A stretch of 46,539 bases of DNA from Candidatus Gastranaerophilales bacterium (GCA_947624975.1 CANQMP010000014.1:1-46539); one strand, 5' to 3'; numbered from the stretch's first letter, positions 7,293 to 14,806 are shown. Translations and numbers: made by a program. The notes: generated by a model not told the origin, from the letters alone.

Positions 7293-8495
7293 ATGTTGGG
7301 TGATACTATACTTGATAAATTACGTTTGAATTATGCGAAGAAAGAAGTTTCTCAGGAACTCAGGGAAACTTCAAGTACTCATTTGAAAGAACTGTTCCCA
7401 ACTGCAACCGTTAATAGTAAAGCTGGCAACATACAGAGTACCTTTAACCCTGCAAAATTAATTGATTCGGAACGTGGCAATGACAACGGACATAACTTAC
7501 AGATGATACCAGAAAATAGATTAGCTCACGCTCTACGGAGTAGCTTTCCTGAGCAGATAAGAGAGGGTGTTAGTGTTTCAATTATGCATATTGCGGAAGA
7601 TTATATAGTTAAAAACCCTGTTGAAGATTATATTGGAATGCTTTCTAACATTGATAACCCATGTATAACAGGAACAACGGTTGAATCTAACGTATCGATA
7701 AGTTTGTACTTGCACTTTGTTCAGGATTTTGAATCCGAAGAAATCCCACATTTCAGACTAAAGTTTTACGATAAAGGTGCAGAATACTGTAAAAGGCACA
7801 ACAGCCCTATTTGTAAGTTGTATGAACCTATAACGGAGAAAGAAATAAAACTACTGGGAGATTCTTATGACCCCGATAGTCATAGTATTGATATGAGTAA
7901 AGTTAATATGTTGAGGATTGAACTGGAGCTTGTACAAAAGGACAAGCTGACTCCTGTAATAAAACGTCTTGACAGTACTGCTGATAAATTTACCTTATCA
8001 ATGATGCTCATGGCATTAGATAATAACTCCTTATACAAAGTTTTAAGAGAAGTTTTTCATGAGAAGCTACGTAAATATGTATTTACAGCTTACGATACTC
8101 TTGACCATGTGGCAGAAGAAAATAATTTATCAAATATCAGTAAAAATGCTTACAAGTTACAACTTGAGGATGGTAATTCAAAGCACTTTACCAACTTAAT
8201 GACGGAATTAGGTTACAAAGATAGCGTAACTACAATGAACAGACTAGTTCGTAAAATCATACCTGATTCTAAACTCTACTCAGAGTTATACAGTGCGATA
8301 TTTTCCAATGACAATACGGTTATTACGGAAGAGACAACGGAGGAGTTAGTTGCAACAACTCCTGACAGTACTGCCGTTGATTCAACTGCAAGAAATATTG
8401 TATCAAAAGAAAATATTGCAAGTCATGACCTGAATGACTCTGTATTAAAGGGGTTCATCCTCGTATATGAAGTACTTATTTTTGACGATAGCTGA
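7293..8495 (+). CDS. Possible phage/plasmid replication initiation protein (rolling-circle Rep-like, tentative)
   Basis: 400 residues from the ATG at 7293, which has AGGAG (7279-7283) 9 bases upstream; a TTG at 7284 is less likely. The centre reads HFRLKFYDKGAEY, then about 55 residues later MLRIELELVQ. This Y-[DN]-K-G-x-E followed by [LV]-R-[IV]-E pattern is seen in gene II/X-like proteins of filamentous phage and in Rep_trans replication initiators. A clear HUH pair is not visible, so this is a hint and not proof. The stretch downstream (8496-8773) is rich in palindromes and would suit an origin. The C-terminal 60 residues are Thr/Ser-rich and look disordered. Confidence 0.55.
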   Translation: MLGDTILDKLRLNYAKKEVSQELRETSSTHLKELFPTATVNSKAGNIQSTFNPAKLIDSERGNDNGHNLQMIPENRLAHALRSSFPEQIREGVSVSIMHIAEDYIVKNPVEDYIGMLSNIDNPCITGTTVESNVSISLYLHFVQDFESEEIPHFRLKFYDKGAEYCKRHNSPICKLYEPITEKEIKLLGDSYDPDSHSIDMSKVNMLRIELELVQKDKLTPVIKRLDSTADKFTLSMMLMALDNNSLYKVLREVFHEKLRKYVFTAYDTLDHVAEENNLSNISKNAYKLQLEDGNSKHFTNLMTELGYKDSVTTMNRLVRKIIPDSKLYSELYSAIFSNDNTVITEETTEELVATTPDSTAVDSTARNIVSKENIASHDLNDSVLKGFILVYEVLIFDDS

Positions 8496-8773
8496 CCTCA
8501 TAATATCAAATTAAATAACTGGGGGTATTATAAAGTACCTTTTCATAATTTAAGGCACCTTGTTGACGTCAACAGCTGTCTTATATTGAATGTTTAATAT
8601 TATATGAGGTCGTAATGATGATATAGCCTTCATTTTGACCTTACATTTTATTCCAAAACGGAATTATTTCGTTTTGGTTGAGCTTGCAATTTCTAAATTG
8701 CATACGTTTTTTTATCTTTTTACATTTTTAGTTGCATCGTAAGTGTTAGGTACGATGCATAAAGAGGTGTAAT
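8496..8773. other. Palindrome-rich non-coding region, candidate origin or recombination site
   Basis: It holds: an imperfect long-range inverted repeat (GACCTCATAATAT at about 8493 against ATATTATATGAGGTC near 8597-8611); a perfect 14-bp palindrome TGTTGACGTCAACA (8561-8574); and three consecutive hairpins, CCAAAACG/CGTTTTGG (8653-8677), TGCAATTT/AAATTGCA (8685-8702) and TGCATCGTA/TACGATGCA (8733-8759). The last ends 14 bases before a tyrosine recombinase start codon. Such density of dyads suits a replication origin for the preceding Rep-like gene, recombinase binding sites, or autoregulation of the recombinase. Confidence 0.55.
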
Positions 8774-9334
8774 ATGAATTTCGTTGAGCCTATTAAAAAC
8801 AAAAAAGATATTGAACGTGTTGAAGAATATCTCACAAAGCACAGCAAAAGGAACAGGCTTATTTTTGCTTTTGGAATTAACACAGGGTTAAGGGTTTCAG
8901 ATATTCTCAGCTTAAATATTGAGGACGTTAAGGGAAAGAACCTTGTTGAAATTAAGGAAAAGAAAACAGGTAAATACAAACGATTTCCTTTAAATGGAAA
9001 GTTAAAAAAACTTATTAATGAATACCTGAAAGAACGAGAAAAGATTTATTCTATTCTTAAAGATGACCCGTTATTTGTAGGTAAGAAACATTGCAGATTG
9101 GATAGGTCACAGGTGTACAGATTTATCAACGAAGCCTGTAAAAACATAGGATTGAGAATAAATGTAGGTACCCATACCATGAGAAAATCCTTTGGATATC
9201 ACTTTTACAAAAAGTATAACGACTTGGCTTTATTACAAAAGATACTTAATCACTCATCACCTGCGATAACTCTTAGGTATATTGGCATTGAACAAGAAGA
9301 AATAGACTTGTCATACAACAATTTTGAACTTTAA
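8774..9334 (+). CDS. Short tyrosine recombinase 1 (catalytic domain only)
   Basis: 186 residues, about half the size of ordinary integrases because the N-terminal DNA-binding domain is missing. The catalytic set is present: Arg in TGLRVSD, Lys in KEKKTGK, His-x-x-Arg in HTMRKSFG, His in NHSSPAIT and Tyr in LRYIGI. GAGGTG precedes the ATG. It closely resembles recombinase 2 at 17631-18179 (both share NEACK, VGTHT, LNHSS, ITLRYIGI and end NFEL), and the two face inward around the cargo operon. Short recombinases of this type often act as DNA invertases, and a 21-bp inverted-repeat pair lies only 26 bases downstream. Most likely it flips that segment. Confidence 0.85.
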   Translation: MNFVEPIKNKKDIERVEEYLTKHSKRNRLIFAFGINTGLRVSDILSLNIEDVKGKNLVEIKEKKTGKYKRFPLNGKLKKLINEYLKEREKIYSILKDDPLFVGKKHCRLDRSQVYRFINEACKNIGLRINVGTHTMRKSFGYHFYKKYNDLALLQKILNHSSPAITLRYIGIEQEEIDLSYNNFEL

Positions 9335-9359
9335 AAGTTCAAACGCACCATATATCAAC

Positions 9360-9527
9360 ACTCCACAATACAAATTGTGGTGAAAATCTACCACAAAACT
9401 ATATTAACATAAAAATCTAAAATTGCAACGGTGTATAAGTTGAATAAAAACGGAATAACCGCACAGTGCCAACTACTGACAATGTGCGGTTATTCGTATT
9501 TATGCCCCACAATTTGTATTGTGGAGT
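9360..9527. promoter_or_regulatory. Candidate invertible promoter segment bounded by perfect 21-bp inverted repeats
   Basis: Positions 9360-9380 and 9507-9527 are exact reverse complements. Each arm holds its own dyad CCACAAT-ACAA-ATTGTGG with an asymmetric 4-base centre, the geometry of a tyrosine recombinase crossover site; the centres point in opposite directions, which predicts inversion. A further CCACAA half-site lies at about 9391-9396. The 126 bases between contain a 13-bp stem (GAATAACCGCACA at 9453-9465, TGTGCGGTTATTC at 9483-9495) that could stop rightward transcripts, and a leftward promoter-like pair TTGCAA-N16-TAATAT (9401-9428, minus strand) that would face the operon after inversion. 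The repeats are seen; the switch function is inferred. Confidence 0.7.
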
Positions 9528-9550
9528 ATAAAGTAAAAGGAAAACTAAAA

Positions 9551-9748
9551 ATGATTATGACTAATGAGGATAGCAATGAAATAAAGGTAATTTCAAATAG
9601 GGATGGAAATTTAGATAGCATCACTGATATTTATTTTGAACAACTATTAGATAAAAAACCACGAATGAGATTAATGAAAGACAGCAAAAATAAACCTGAA
9701 TCAGAGAAGAACGGTTCAAGGACTCACACTAAAAAAGACGAAAAATAG
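9551..9748 (+). CDS. Small hypothetical charged protein, first gene of the cargo operon
   Basis: 65 residues from the ATG at 9551 with AAAAGG upstream; a longer reading from 9431 would run through the inverted-repeat segment and is not credible. It is hydrophilic, with a Lys-rich C-terminus (KNKPESEKNGSRTHTKKDEK) that is probably disordered. No family recognised. It begins a run of same-strand genes up to 17448 with gaps or overlaps of a few bases. Confidence 0.55.
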   Translation: MIMTNEDSNEIKVISNRDGNLDSITDIYFEQLLDKKPRMRLMKDSKNKPESEKNGSRTHTKKDEK

Positions 9749-9780
9749 ATACATAAAGGCAAACAATGATAGGGAAGTAA

Positions 9781-9993
9781 ATGACTAAACAAATTAAAAT
9801 CAGAATATTACCTGACGGACATATTGAATCAGAGACCGTAGGGATTAAAGGTAAATCTTGTCTTAACTACGTAAAAGAAGTTGAAAACTTAACAGGTGCA
9901 AAGACTGTAAAATCTGAATTTACAAAAGAATACAATGAAACAGAACAGCATCTTTACACTTCAAATGAGGAGTTTCAACAGAGTGGATATTAG
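9781..9993 (+). CDS. DUF2997 family protein
   Basis: 70 residues. The pattern K-I-x-I-L-P-D-G-x-I-x-x-E-x-x-G-I-K-G-K-S-C, then L-x-G-A-K and T-K-E-Y, matches the DUF2997 family, including its single conserved Cys (residue 27). DUF2997 genes are commonly found beside DUF1257 (Ycf35) and Ycf46-like AAA+ genes, as here. No activity is established; the conserved Cys next to a radical-SAM gene makes it a candidate substrate or carrier, which is inference. Its last codons overlap the start of the next gene. Confidence 0.85.
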   Translation: MTKQIKIRILPDGHIESETVGIKGKSCLNYVKEVENLTGAKTVKSEFTKEYNETEQHLYTSNEEFQQSGY

Positions 9994-10561
9994 GATAAAT
10001 TCATATATTCCTATAACAGATGTTGAAGGTGTTGGAACACGATTTGCTATTTGGGTTCAAGGGTGTTCAATTCGCTGTAAAGGTTGTGCAAACTTCCACA
10101 TGTGGGATTTTGATAGCGGTACCTCATATAATGTGAATGATTTTATTGATTTAATCAAATCCTATAAAGATAAAGTTGAGGGTATAACTTGGTTAGGTGG
10201 TGAGCCAATAGAACAAATAAAGGCTGTAACAGAGATAAGCAAGGCAGTTCAAGAATTTGGGCTGTCAGTTATTCTTTTTACGGGAAATGAATTAAAAGAC
10301 CTTGAAAACAATGCAGATTTTCAAGAGTTGATTAAATATGTGGATATTTTAATAGACGGCAGATATGAACAGAATAAAACCGATTATTCACGTGCTTGGG
10401 TTGGTTCAAGTAATCAGAATTATTATTTTTTAACCGACAGATACAACAAATCCGTTATATATGAAAACAAAAACAAAATTGAAATACGCATATCCCCTGA
10501 TAACGAAGTTATAATGACAGGCATGGGTGATTTTAAAGAAATAATGGAAGTAATGAGGTAA
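9983..10561 (+). CDS. Radical SAM activase-like protein (4Fe-4S single cluster, NrdG-like)
   Basis: 192 residues from the GTG at 9983, which has AGGAG 10 bases upstream; an ATG at 9965 is an alternative. The motif GCSIRCKGC gives the CX3CX2C cluster site, followed by WLGGEP (the GGE SAM-binding motif) and the NrdG/PflA-like layout VEGVGTRFAIWVQGC. Family members use SAM to make a radical on a partner protein (ribonucleotide reductase, pyruvate formate-lyase) or modify peptides. No ribonucleotide reductase lies nearby, so the partner is probably a neighbour in this operon: DUF2997, the AAA+ protein, or the proteins with the shared C-terminal tag. Confidence 0.85.
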   Translation: MDIRINSYIPITDVEGVGTRFAIWVQGCSIRCKGCANFHMWDFDSGTSYNVNDFIDLIKSYKDKVEGITWLGGEPIEQIKAVTEISKAVQEFGLSVILFTGNELKDLENNADFQELIKYVDILIDGRYEQNKTDYSRAWVGSSNQNYYFLTDRYNKSVIYENKNKIEIRISPDNEVIMTGMGDFKEIMEVMR

Positions 10562-10565
10562 TACT

Positions 10566-12266
10566 ATGGCAAAAAGTGAACAAATAGAAGGGATTAAAAA
10601 GACCGAACAATATCTAACCAACTTGTTTAAGGCACGTTTTTCATTCATATATATTCCTACTTGGGAAGAAATACGAATTGTAGAACTCATTACAAAAATC
10701 GCCAATAATACTTCGCAAATAAAGAGTAAGAGAGATGTTTTTATTTGGAGTTCGACTGAGGGAATGAAAAAGAACCTTGAAAAAGGGCAAGAAAGAGTCG
10801 GTAATATTGATAATCCGAATGAAGCACTGAAGTTTATAGATGATTATAATAAACCGGCAATATTAATTTTGAAAGACGTACATACTTTGTTTGGTGTACA
10901 AGGTAGAAATGCAGATTATAATTTTATTCGTAAAATACGTGATGTAGCAGGTTCACTTAAGGATGCCGAGTGTTCAAAAAATGTCGTGATTATTGCACCT
11001 TCATTAGTTTTACCAATCGAACTTCAAAAAGACATAACCGTAGTTGATTTTGATTTACCTACGTTAGAAGAAATAAAAGGGCTTTTAGACGTTATGATTG
11101 AACGAAATGAGGGTTCTGGCATAACTATTGACCTAACTGAAACCGATAAAGAACAGCTATGTAAAGCAGCACAGGGGTTGACCTTGCAAGAAGTAGAAAA
11201 TGCTTTTGCACGTGCTATGGTTACCAAAGGGCAACTAACTGTTAAGGAACTTGATATAATTCTTGAAGAAAAATGCCAAGTAATTAAAAAGACAGGAATT
11301 TTAGAATTTGTTAATACGAATTTAAACATTAACGATATTGGGGGCTTGGAAAATCTTAAAAAATGGCTTACCAAACGTAATAATTCATGGCTTGGTAAGG
11401 CACAAAAAGATTATAATTTACCTGCACCAAAAGGGGTTTTAATTACGGGTGTTGCGGGATGCGGAAAGTCAATGACTGCAAAGGCAATGAGTGCTATGTG
11501 GCAATTACCGCTGTTAAGACTTGATGTAGGAAAGATATTTTCGGGTTTAGTCGGAAGCAGTGAAGAAAATATGAGAAAAGCAATACAAACTGCTGAAGCG
11601 GTAGCACCTTCAATTCTTTGGATTGATGAAATTGAAAAAGGTTTTGGCGGAAGTTCTGGCGGTGAAATGGATGGCGGAACTACTACAAGAGTATTTGGAA
11701 CTTTCTTAACATGGATGAATGAAAAAACGAAACCTGTATTTGTAATTGCAACAGCTAATAATATTTCAAGATTACCTGCTGAAATGCTACGTAAGGGAAG
11801 ATTTGATGAAATATTTTTTGTTGATTTGCCAACAGTAAATGAACGAAAAATTATTTTTAAACTGCACCTTGAAAAGAGATTAAAAGGCAGTAAGTCAAAG
11901 GACTTTGAGATTACAGATGATTTATTGATTAAACTTGCAAAAGCTACTGAAGGATTTGGCGGTTCTGAAATTGAGCAAGTTGTAATATCTGCTTTATTTG
12001 AGGCATTTGCAGAAGACAGAACTCTTGACGAAAGTGATTTATTTAAAACCATTAATAACACGGTTCCTTTGTCAACAACGCAGTCAGAGCAGATTTTAGC
12101 AATAAGAGAATGGGCAAATGAAAGAGCTGTATCTGCTACGGCGCATGATGAAAGTTATAATTATGTACCCGAAGAAACCGAAGAAAGTACTAAAAAGAAA
12201 GCGAAAGCTAAAAAAGATACCGAAACCGTTAAACGTGCAAGGGGAGGAAGAACTATTGACTTTTAG
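10566..12266 (+). CDS. Ycf46-like AAA+ ATPase ending in a GRTIDF tag
   Basis: 566 residues. The N-terminal half resembles an inactive AAA+-like domain (residues 1-240), the second half is a complete AAA+ module: Walker A GVAGCGKS (about 298), Walker B ILWIDEIEKG (about 355), sensor-1 ATANN and the RKGRFDE arginine-finger region. This two-part layout is that of Ycf46 of cyanobacteria and plastids, a protein of unsettled function. A Lys-rich linker (about 535-558) leads to the C-terminus RGGRTIDF, a tag shared with three other proteins of the operon. The codons of GGR (GGAGGAAGA) also supply the Shine-Dalgarno of the next gene, whose TTG start lies inside this gene's last codons. Likely an ATP-driven remodeller of neighbour proteins. 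Confidence 0.9.
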   Translation: MAKSEQIEGIKKTEQYLTNLFKARFSFIYIPTWEEIRIVELITKIANNTSQIKSKRDVFIWSSTEGMKKNLEKGQERVGNIDNPNEALKFIDDYNKPAILILKDVHTLFGVQGRNADYNFIRKIRDVAGSLKDAECSKNVVIIAPSLVLPIELQKDITVVDFDLPTLEEIKGLLDVMIERNEGSGITIDLTETDKEQLCKAAQGLTLQEVENAFARAMVTKGQLTVKELDIILEEKCQVIKKTGILEFVNTNLNINDIGGLENLKKWLTKRNNSWLGKAQKDYNLPAPKGVLITGVAGCGKSMTAKAMSAMWQLPLLRLDVGKIFSGLVGSSEENMRKAIQTAEAVAPSILWIDEIEKGFGGSSGGEMDGGTTTRVFGTFLTWMNEKTKPVFVIATANNISRLPAEMLRKGRFDEIFFVDLPTVNERKIIFKLHLEKRLKGSKSKDFEITDDLLIKLAKATEGFGGSEIEQVVISALFEAFAEDRTLDESDLFKTINNTVPLSTTQSEQILAIREWANERAVSATAHDESYNYVPEETEESTKKKAKAKKDTETVKRARGGRTIDF

Positions 12267-13590
12267 TTATCAAAAAGCTATTAAAGATTATTTAAAAGTG
12301 ATTGAATTAGCCCCTAAAAAATCTTATGGATATTTGGGCAGAGCGGATTGTTATAAAGGACTTAAACAATATGACCTTGCATTAAAAGATTATTCAAAAG
12401 TGATTGAATTAGCCCCTAAAGAATCTTATGGATATTCTGGCAGAGCGGATTGTTATAAAAGACTTAAACAATACGACCTTGCCATAAAAGACTATTCAAA
12501 AATGATTGAATTAAAACATGAAGACTATTTTGGATATAAAGGCAGAGCGGATTGTTACGTAGAACTTAAACAATACGACCTTGCATTAAAAGATTATTCA
12601 AAAGTGATTGAATTAAACCCTAAATACGATTTGAATTACATTGAAAGAGCAAGATGTTACGTAGAACTTAAACAATACGACCTTGCATTAAAAGATTATT
12701 CAAAAGTGATTGAATTATCCCCTAAAGAATCTGATGGATATTCTTGCAGAGCGGATTGTTATAAAGAACTTAAACAATACGACCTTGCCATAAAAGACTA
12801 TTCAAAAATGATTGAATTAAAACATGAAGACTATTTTGGATATAAAGGCAGAGCGGATTGTTACGTAGAACTTAAACAATATGACCTTGCATTAAAAGAT
12901 TATTCAAAAGCGATTGAATTAGACCCTGAAAACTATTGGAATTATTTTAGCAGAGGTCAATGTTATTATAAACAGAATCAATATAAAGAAGCGATTGAAG
13001 ATTATACAAAAGCTATTGAAATTGATTCTAATCGGTGGTGTTCTTATCGAAACAGAGCGGATTGTTATAAAGAACTTAAGCAATATGACCTTGCCATAGA
13101 AGACTATACCAAAGCGATTGAATTAGAATCTGAAGACTATTTGGGATATAAAGGCAGAGCAAAATGTTACGAAGAACTCAAAAAACACGAACTTGCCCAA
13201 AAAGATTATAAAAAAGCACTGGAATTAAGCTTCGATACGGGAATGAAGTTATTTAAAGACGGGGATTTTGAAAATGCGATTGATTGTTTAAAGGTTGTTG
13301 CAGAACTTAACCCTGATGATAAAGAAATTACTTACGCACTTGAGTCCGCACAAAAAGGCAAGATTGATATTATGTTTTGCAGTAAAAAAGGGTTATTAAC
13401 ACTCGATTTTATCGATGAGCAAAAAGCTAACGATATCATAAAAGCAAGAAATGACGGTAAGATTTGGTATGGATATGAAGAATTTGCACAAGAATTTAAC
13501 TTCCAGCCTCATGAACAGTTAGATATTGAAGCAAAAATAGCTTTTCCGCTTAAACAAGGTGCTAAATTAGGCAGAACTATTGATTTTTAA
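12256..13590 (+). CDS. TPR-repeat protein with HhH-like C-terminal module and GRTIDF tag
   Basis: 444 residues from the TTG at 12256, preceded by GGGGAGG (12241-12247) at 8 bases and overlapping the AAA+ stop; the ATG at 12118 would overlap that gene by 149 bases. About ten 34-residue TPR units (consensus GRADCYxELKQYDLALKDYSKVIEL) fill residues 1-320, so it is a protein-binding scaffold. After two divergent repeats comes a module of about 75 residues (KIDIMFCSKKGLLTLDF, then ANDIIKARNDG, YGYEEFA) that recalls helix-hairpin-helix folds and is shared almost exactly with the protein at 14807. It ends KLGRTIDF. It is cytoplasmic, with no signal or membrane segment. Confidence 0.85.
   Translation: MTFSYQKAIKDYLKVIELAPKKSYGYLGRADCYKGLKQYDLALKDYSKVIELAPKESYGYSGRADCYKRLKQYDLAIKDYSKMIELKHEDYFGYKGRADCYVELKQYDLALKDYSKVIELNPKYDLNYIERARCYVELKQYDLALKDYSKVIELSPKESDGYSCRADCYKELKQYDLAIKDYSKMIELKHEDYFGYKGRADCYVELKQYDLALKDYSKAIELDPENYWNYFSRGQCYYKQNQYKEAIEDYTKAIEIDSNRWCSYRNRADCYKELKQYDLAIEDYTKAIELESEDYLGYKGRAKCYEELKKHELAQKDYKKALELSFDTGMKLFKDGDFENAIDCLKVVAELNPDDKEITYALESAQKGKIDIMFCSKKGLLTLDFIDEQKANDIIKARNDGKIWYGYEEFAQEFNFQPHEQLDIEAKIAFPLKQGAKLGRTIDF
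12277..13230 (+). repeat. Tandem 102-bp TPR-coding repeats
   Basis: Successive 102-bp units code for 34-residue TPRs and are very similar in DNA. A block of more than 130 bases near 12468-12605 is repeated almost exactly near 12772-12909. Such identity allows unit gain or loss by recombination, so repeat number may vary between strains. Confidence 0.8.
13358..13490 (+). repeat. 133-bp near-exact repeat in TPR gene 1 (partner 16491-16623)
   Basis: 132 of 133 bases match 16491-16623 (the one change is at 13461, G against T). Both copies encode the same part of the C-terminal module. Third-codon positions are also identical, pointing to recent duplication or gene conversion. Confidence 0.9.
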
Positions 13591-13649
13591 AGAAAGAGGT
13601 AAATATTGATAAAGCGAGATTCTTTAAACTACAAGCAAAGGAAGGACTG

Positions 13650-13946
13650 TTGAGTTTTAATTACATTGAATACAGAAAATTATATATAAAGATAATCGTG
13701 CTACTTGTTATTCTTATAGTACTAGTCGGGGGCGGATTTTCATTATTTTTGATTCATAAACTCAATTACACAATATGGACTTCAGTACTGTGTGCAGGAA
13801 TTACAACCGCGGTAATATTAAAAGACCTTGCGAGAGTATCCGCAATAATCGTTATTCGGTTTTCAGATGTTGAATATTCAGATGATATTCCCGAAGGTAA
13901 AGTTATCAAAATCAAAGACTACTTAAGAAAAAAAGGTAGGATATAA
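13650..13946 (+). CDS. Small membrane protein of the cargo operon
   Basis: 98 residues from a TTG at 13650 with AAGGAAGG just upstream (spacing short, about 4 bases). Two predicted membrane helices (about residues 13-36 and 41-62) precede a short cytoplasmic tail. It ends LRKKGRI, which looks like a cut-down form of the GR-x-[IL]-D tag of its neighbours. No family recognised. Its TAA overlaps the ATG of the mini-gene that follows. A membrane partner for the TPR and nuclease proteins is plausible. Confidence 0.6.
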   Translation: MSFNYIEYRKLYIKIIVLLVILIVLVGGGFSLFLIHKLNYTIWTSVLCAGITTAVILKDLARVSAIIVIRFSDVEYSDDIPEGKVIKIKDYLRKKGRI

Positions 13947-13978
13947 TGGCAAGTCAAGGTAGAAAGATTTATTTTTAA
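13946..13978 (+). CDS. Ten-codon mini-gene MASQGRKIYF, carrying the operon tag
   Basis: ATG at 13946 overlaps the previous stop (TAATG) and has AAGGTAGG upstream at good spacing, so ribosomes should reinitiate. The 10-residue product ends GRKIYF, close to the GR-x-[IL]-D-F tag, and starts MASQ, like the MAKS starts of two neighbours. The bases around its stop and the following spacer (TTTTTAAAGAAAGAGGTAAATAT) are the same as after TPR gene 1. It is either the relic of a gene whose body was deleted, leaving start and tag, or a real tag peptide. Confidence 0.4.
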   Translation: MASQGRKIYF

Positions 13979-13992
13979 AGAAAGAGGTAAAT

Positions 13993-14805
13993 ATGTCAAT
14001 AAATATAGCGTTAATTCCTTTAGCATTGGTAATGAGAGTTGTAATGGGCGAAAAAGGTTTTGAAGATTTTGTAAGAAAAAATGAAGATGTTAGATATACT
14101 AAATTTAAAAGTTTTAAAGATATAAAAAGAATAGTACAAAGGTCTGGTTACGATTTTGTTGAACAGTGGGGAATGTTTAAAACTCACTTTAAAACAAAAG
14201 ATTATTTCATCTGGGAAATTCGAAGCGGGTATGTGTGTGCTGTGTTTTCGGTATATGACGCTGATTTGGATGTAAATAATTTTATTCGTACAATTGAAAA
14301 AACTATAGGGGCAAAATGTTTTTATAATTCAACTAAAGAAATAAATACAGAAGAAATAAATATAAATGCTCAGCGCAAAAAAGAAATGCAAGCACAAAGA
14401 GTTATTGAACCGCAAAAAGAAATTCAAGTAAAAAAAGAAATTCAACCGCCTATAGTTCAACAAGTTTTTCAAACAAAATTTACCGATAAAAACCTGTTAA
14501 TTAAAGCATTGGCTTCTATTGGGTTAAATTGCGTTGAAAAAAATAATGAAATTACTTGTAGCAGTGATAATTATACTTTGATATTCACTAATAAAAATAA
14601 CATGTATGAGTTTAGAATAAAAGGCGATGTTTCAAATAAGGAAGCATATCAAAAGTATAAAGATATTGATACAAGATATACTAAAGAGCTTCAGCAGGAA
14701 ATTATACAAAATGTTAAACAAAAAGTGGCAAAGAGTCCTACAATGCAGTTAGAGCAAGAAGAAGTGTTAGAGGATAACTCGGTATTACTGACAATAAGGG
14801 TGTAG
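13993..14805 (+). CDS. DUF1257 (Ycf35)-like protein with an extra N-terminal domain
   Basis: 270 residues. The last 110 residues follow the DUF1257 pattern: DKNLLIKALASIGLNC, a short beta region, YEFRIKGD, then a helix (YTKELQQEIIQNVKQKV) and a final strand NSVLLTIRV. DUF1257 genes usually sit with DUF2997 and Ycf46-like genes, as here, so the match is backed by context. The first 115 residues form a separate alpha/beta domain not recognised, joined by a Gln/Lys-rich linker (about 120-155). It lacks the GR-x-[IL]-D tag. AAAGAGG precedes the ATG; the next gene starts one base after the stop. Confidence 0.65.
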   Translation: MSINIALIPLALVMRVVMGEKGFEDFVRKNEDVRYTKFKSFKDIKRIVQRSGYDFVEQWGMFKTHFKTKDYFIWEIRSGYVCAVFSVYDADLDVNNFIRTIEKTIGAKCFYNSTKEINTEEININAQRKKEMQAQRVIEPQKEIQVKKEIQPPIVQQVFQTKFTDKNLLIKALASIGLNCVEKNNEITCSSDNYTLIFTNKNNMYEFRIKGDVSNKEAYQKYKDIDTRYTKELQQEIIQNVKQKVAKSPTMQLEQEEVLEDNSVLLTIRV

Positions 14806-14806
14806 A

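Noticed and set aside
9431-9550. Upstream extension of the first operon gene to a start at 9431
   Set aside because: It runs through the inverted-repeat segment and a 13-bp stem; the ATG at 9551 has its own Shine-Dalgarno.
11411-12061. 216-residue minus-strand open frame inside the AAA+ gene
   Set aside because: Antisense shadow of a clearly conserved AAA+ domain.
12118-12255. ATG 12118 as start of TPR gene 1
   Set aside because: It would overlap the AAA+ gene by 149 bases in another frame with low-complexity Lys-rich sequence; the TTG at 12256 has a perfect GGGGAGG.
12277-13230. Possible CRISPR-like array because of regular repeats
   Set aside because: The period is 102 bp, continuous without spacers, and codes for TPR units.
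13606-13653. Short open frame from TTG 13606 (15 residues) after TPR gene 1
   Set aside because: It has a Shine-Dalgarno but no tag, no recognisable sequence and only 15 codons; it may be a relic or translational leader, not enough to call.
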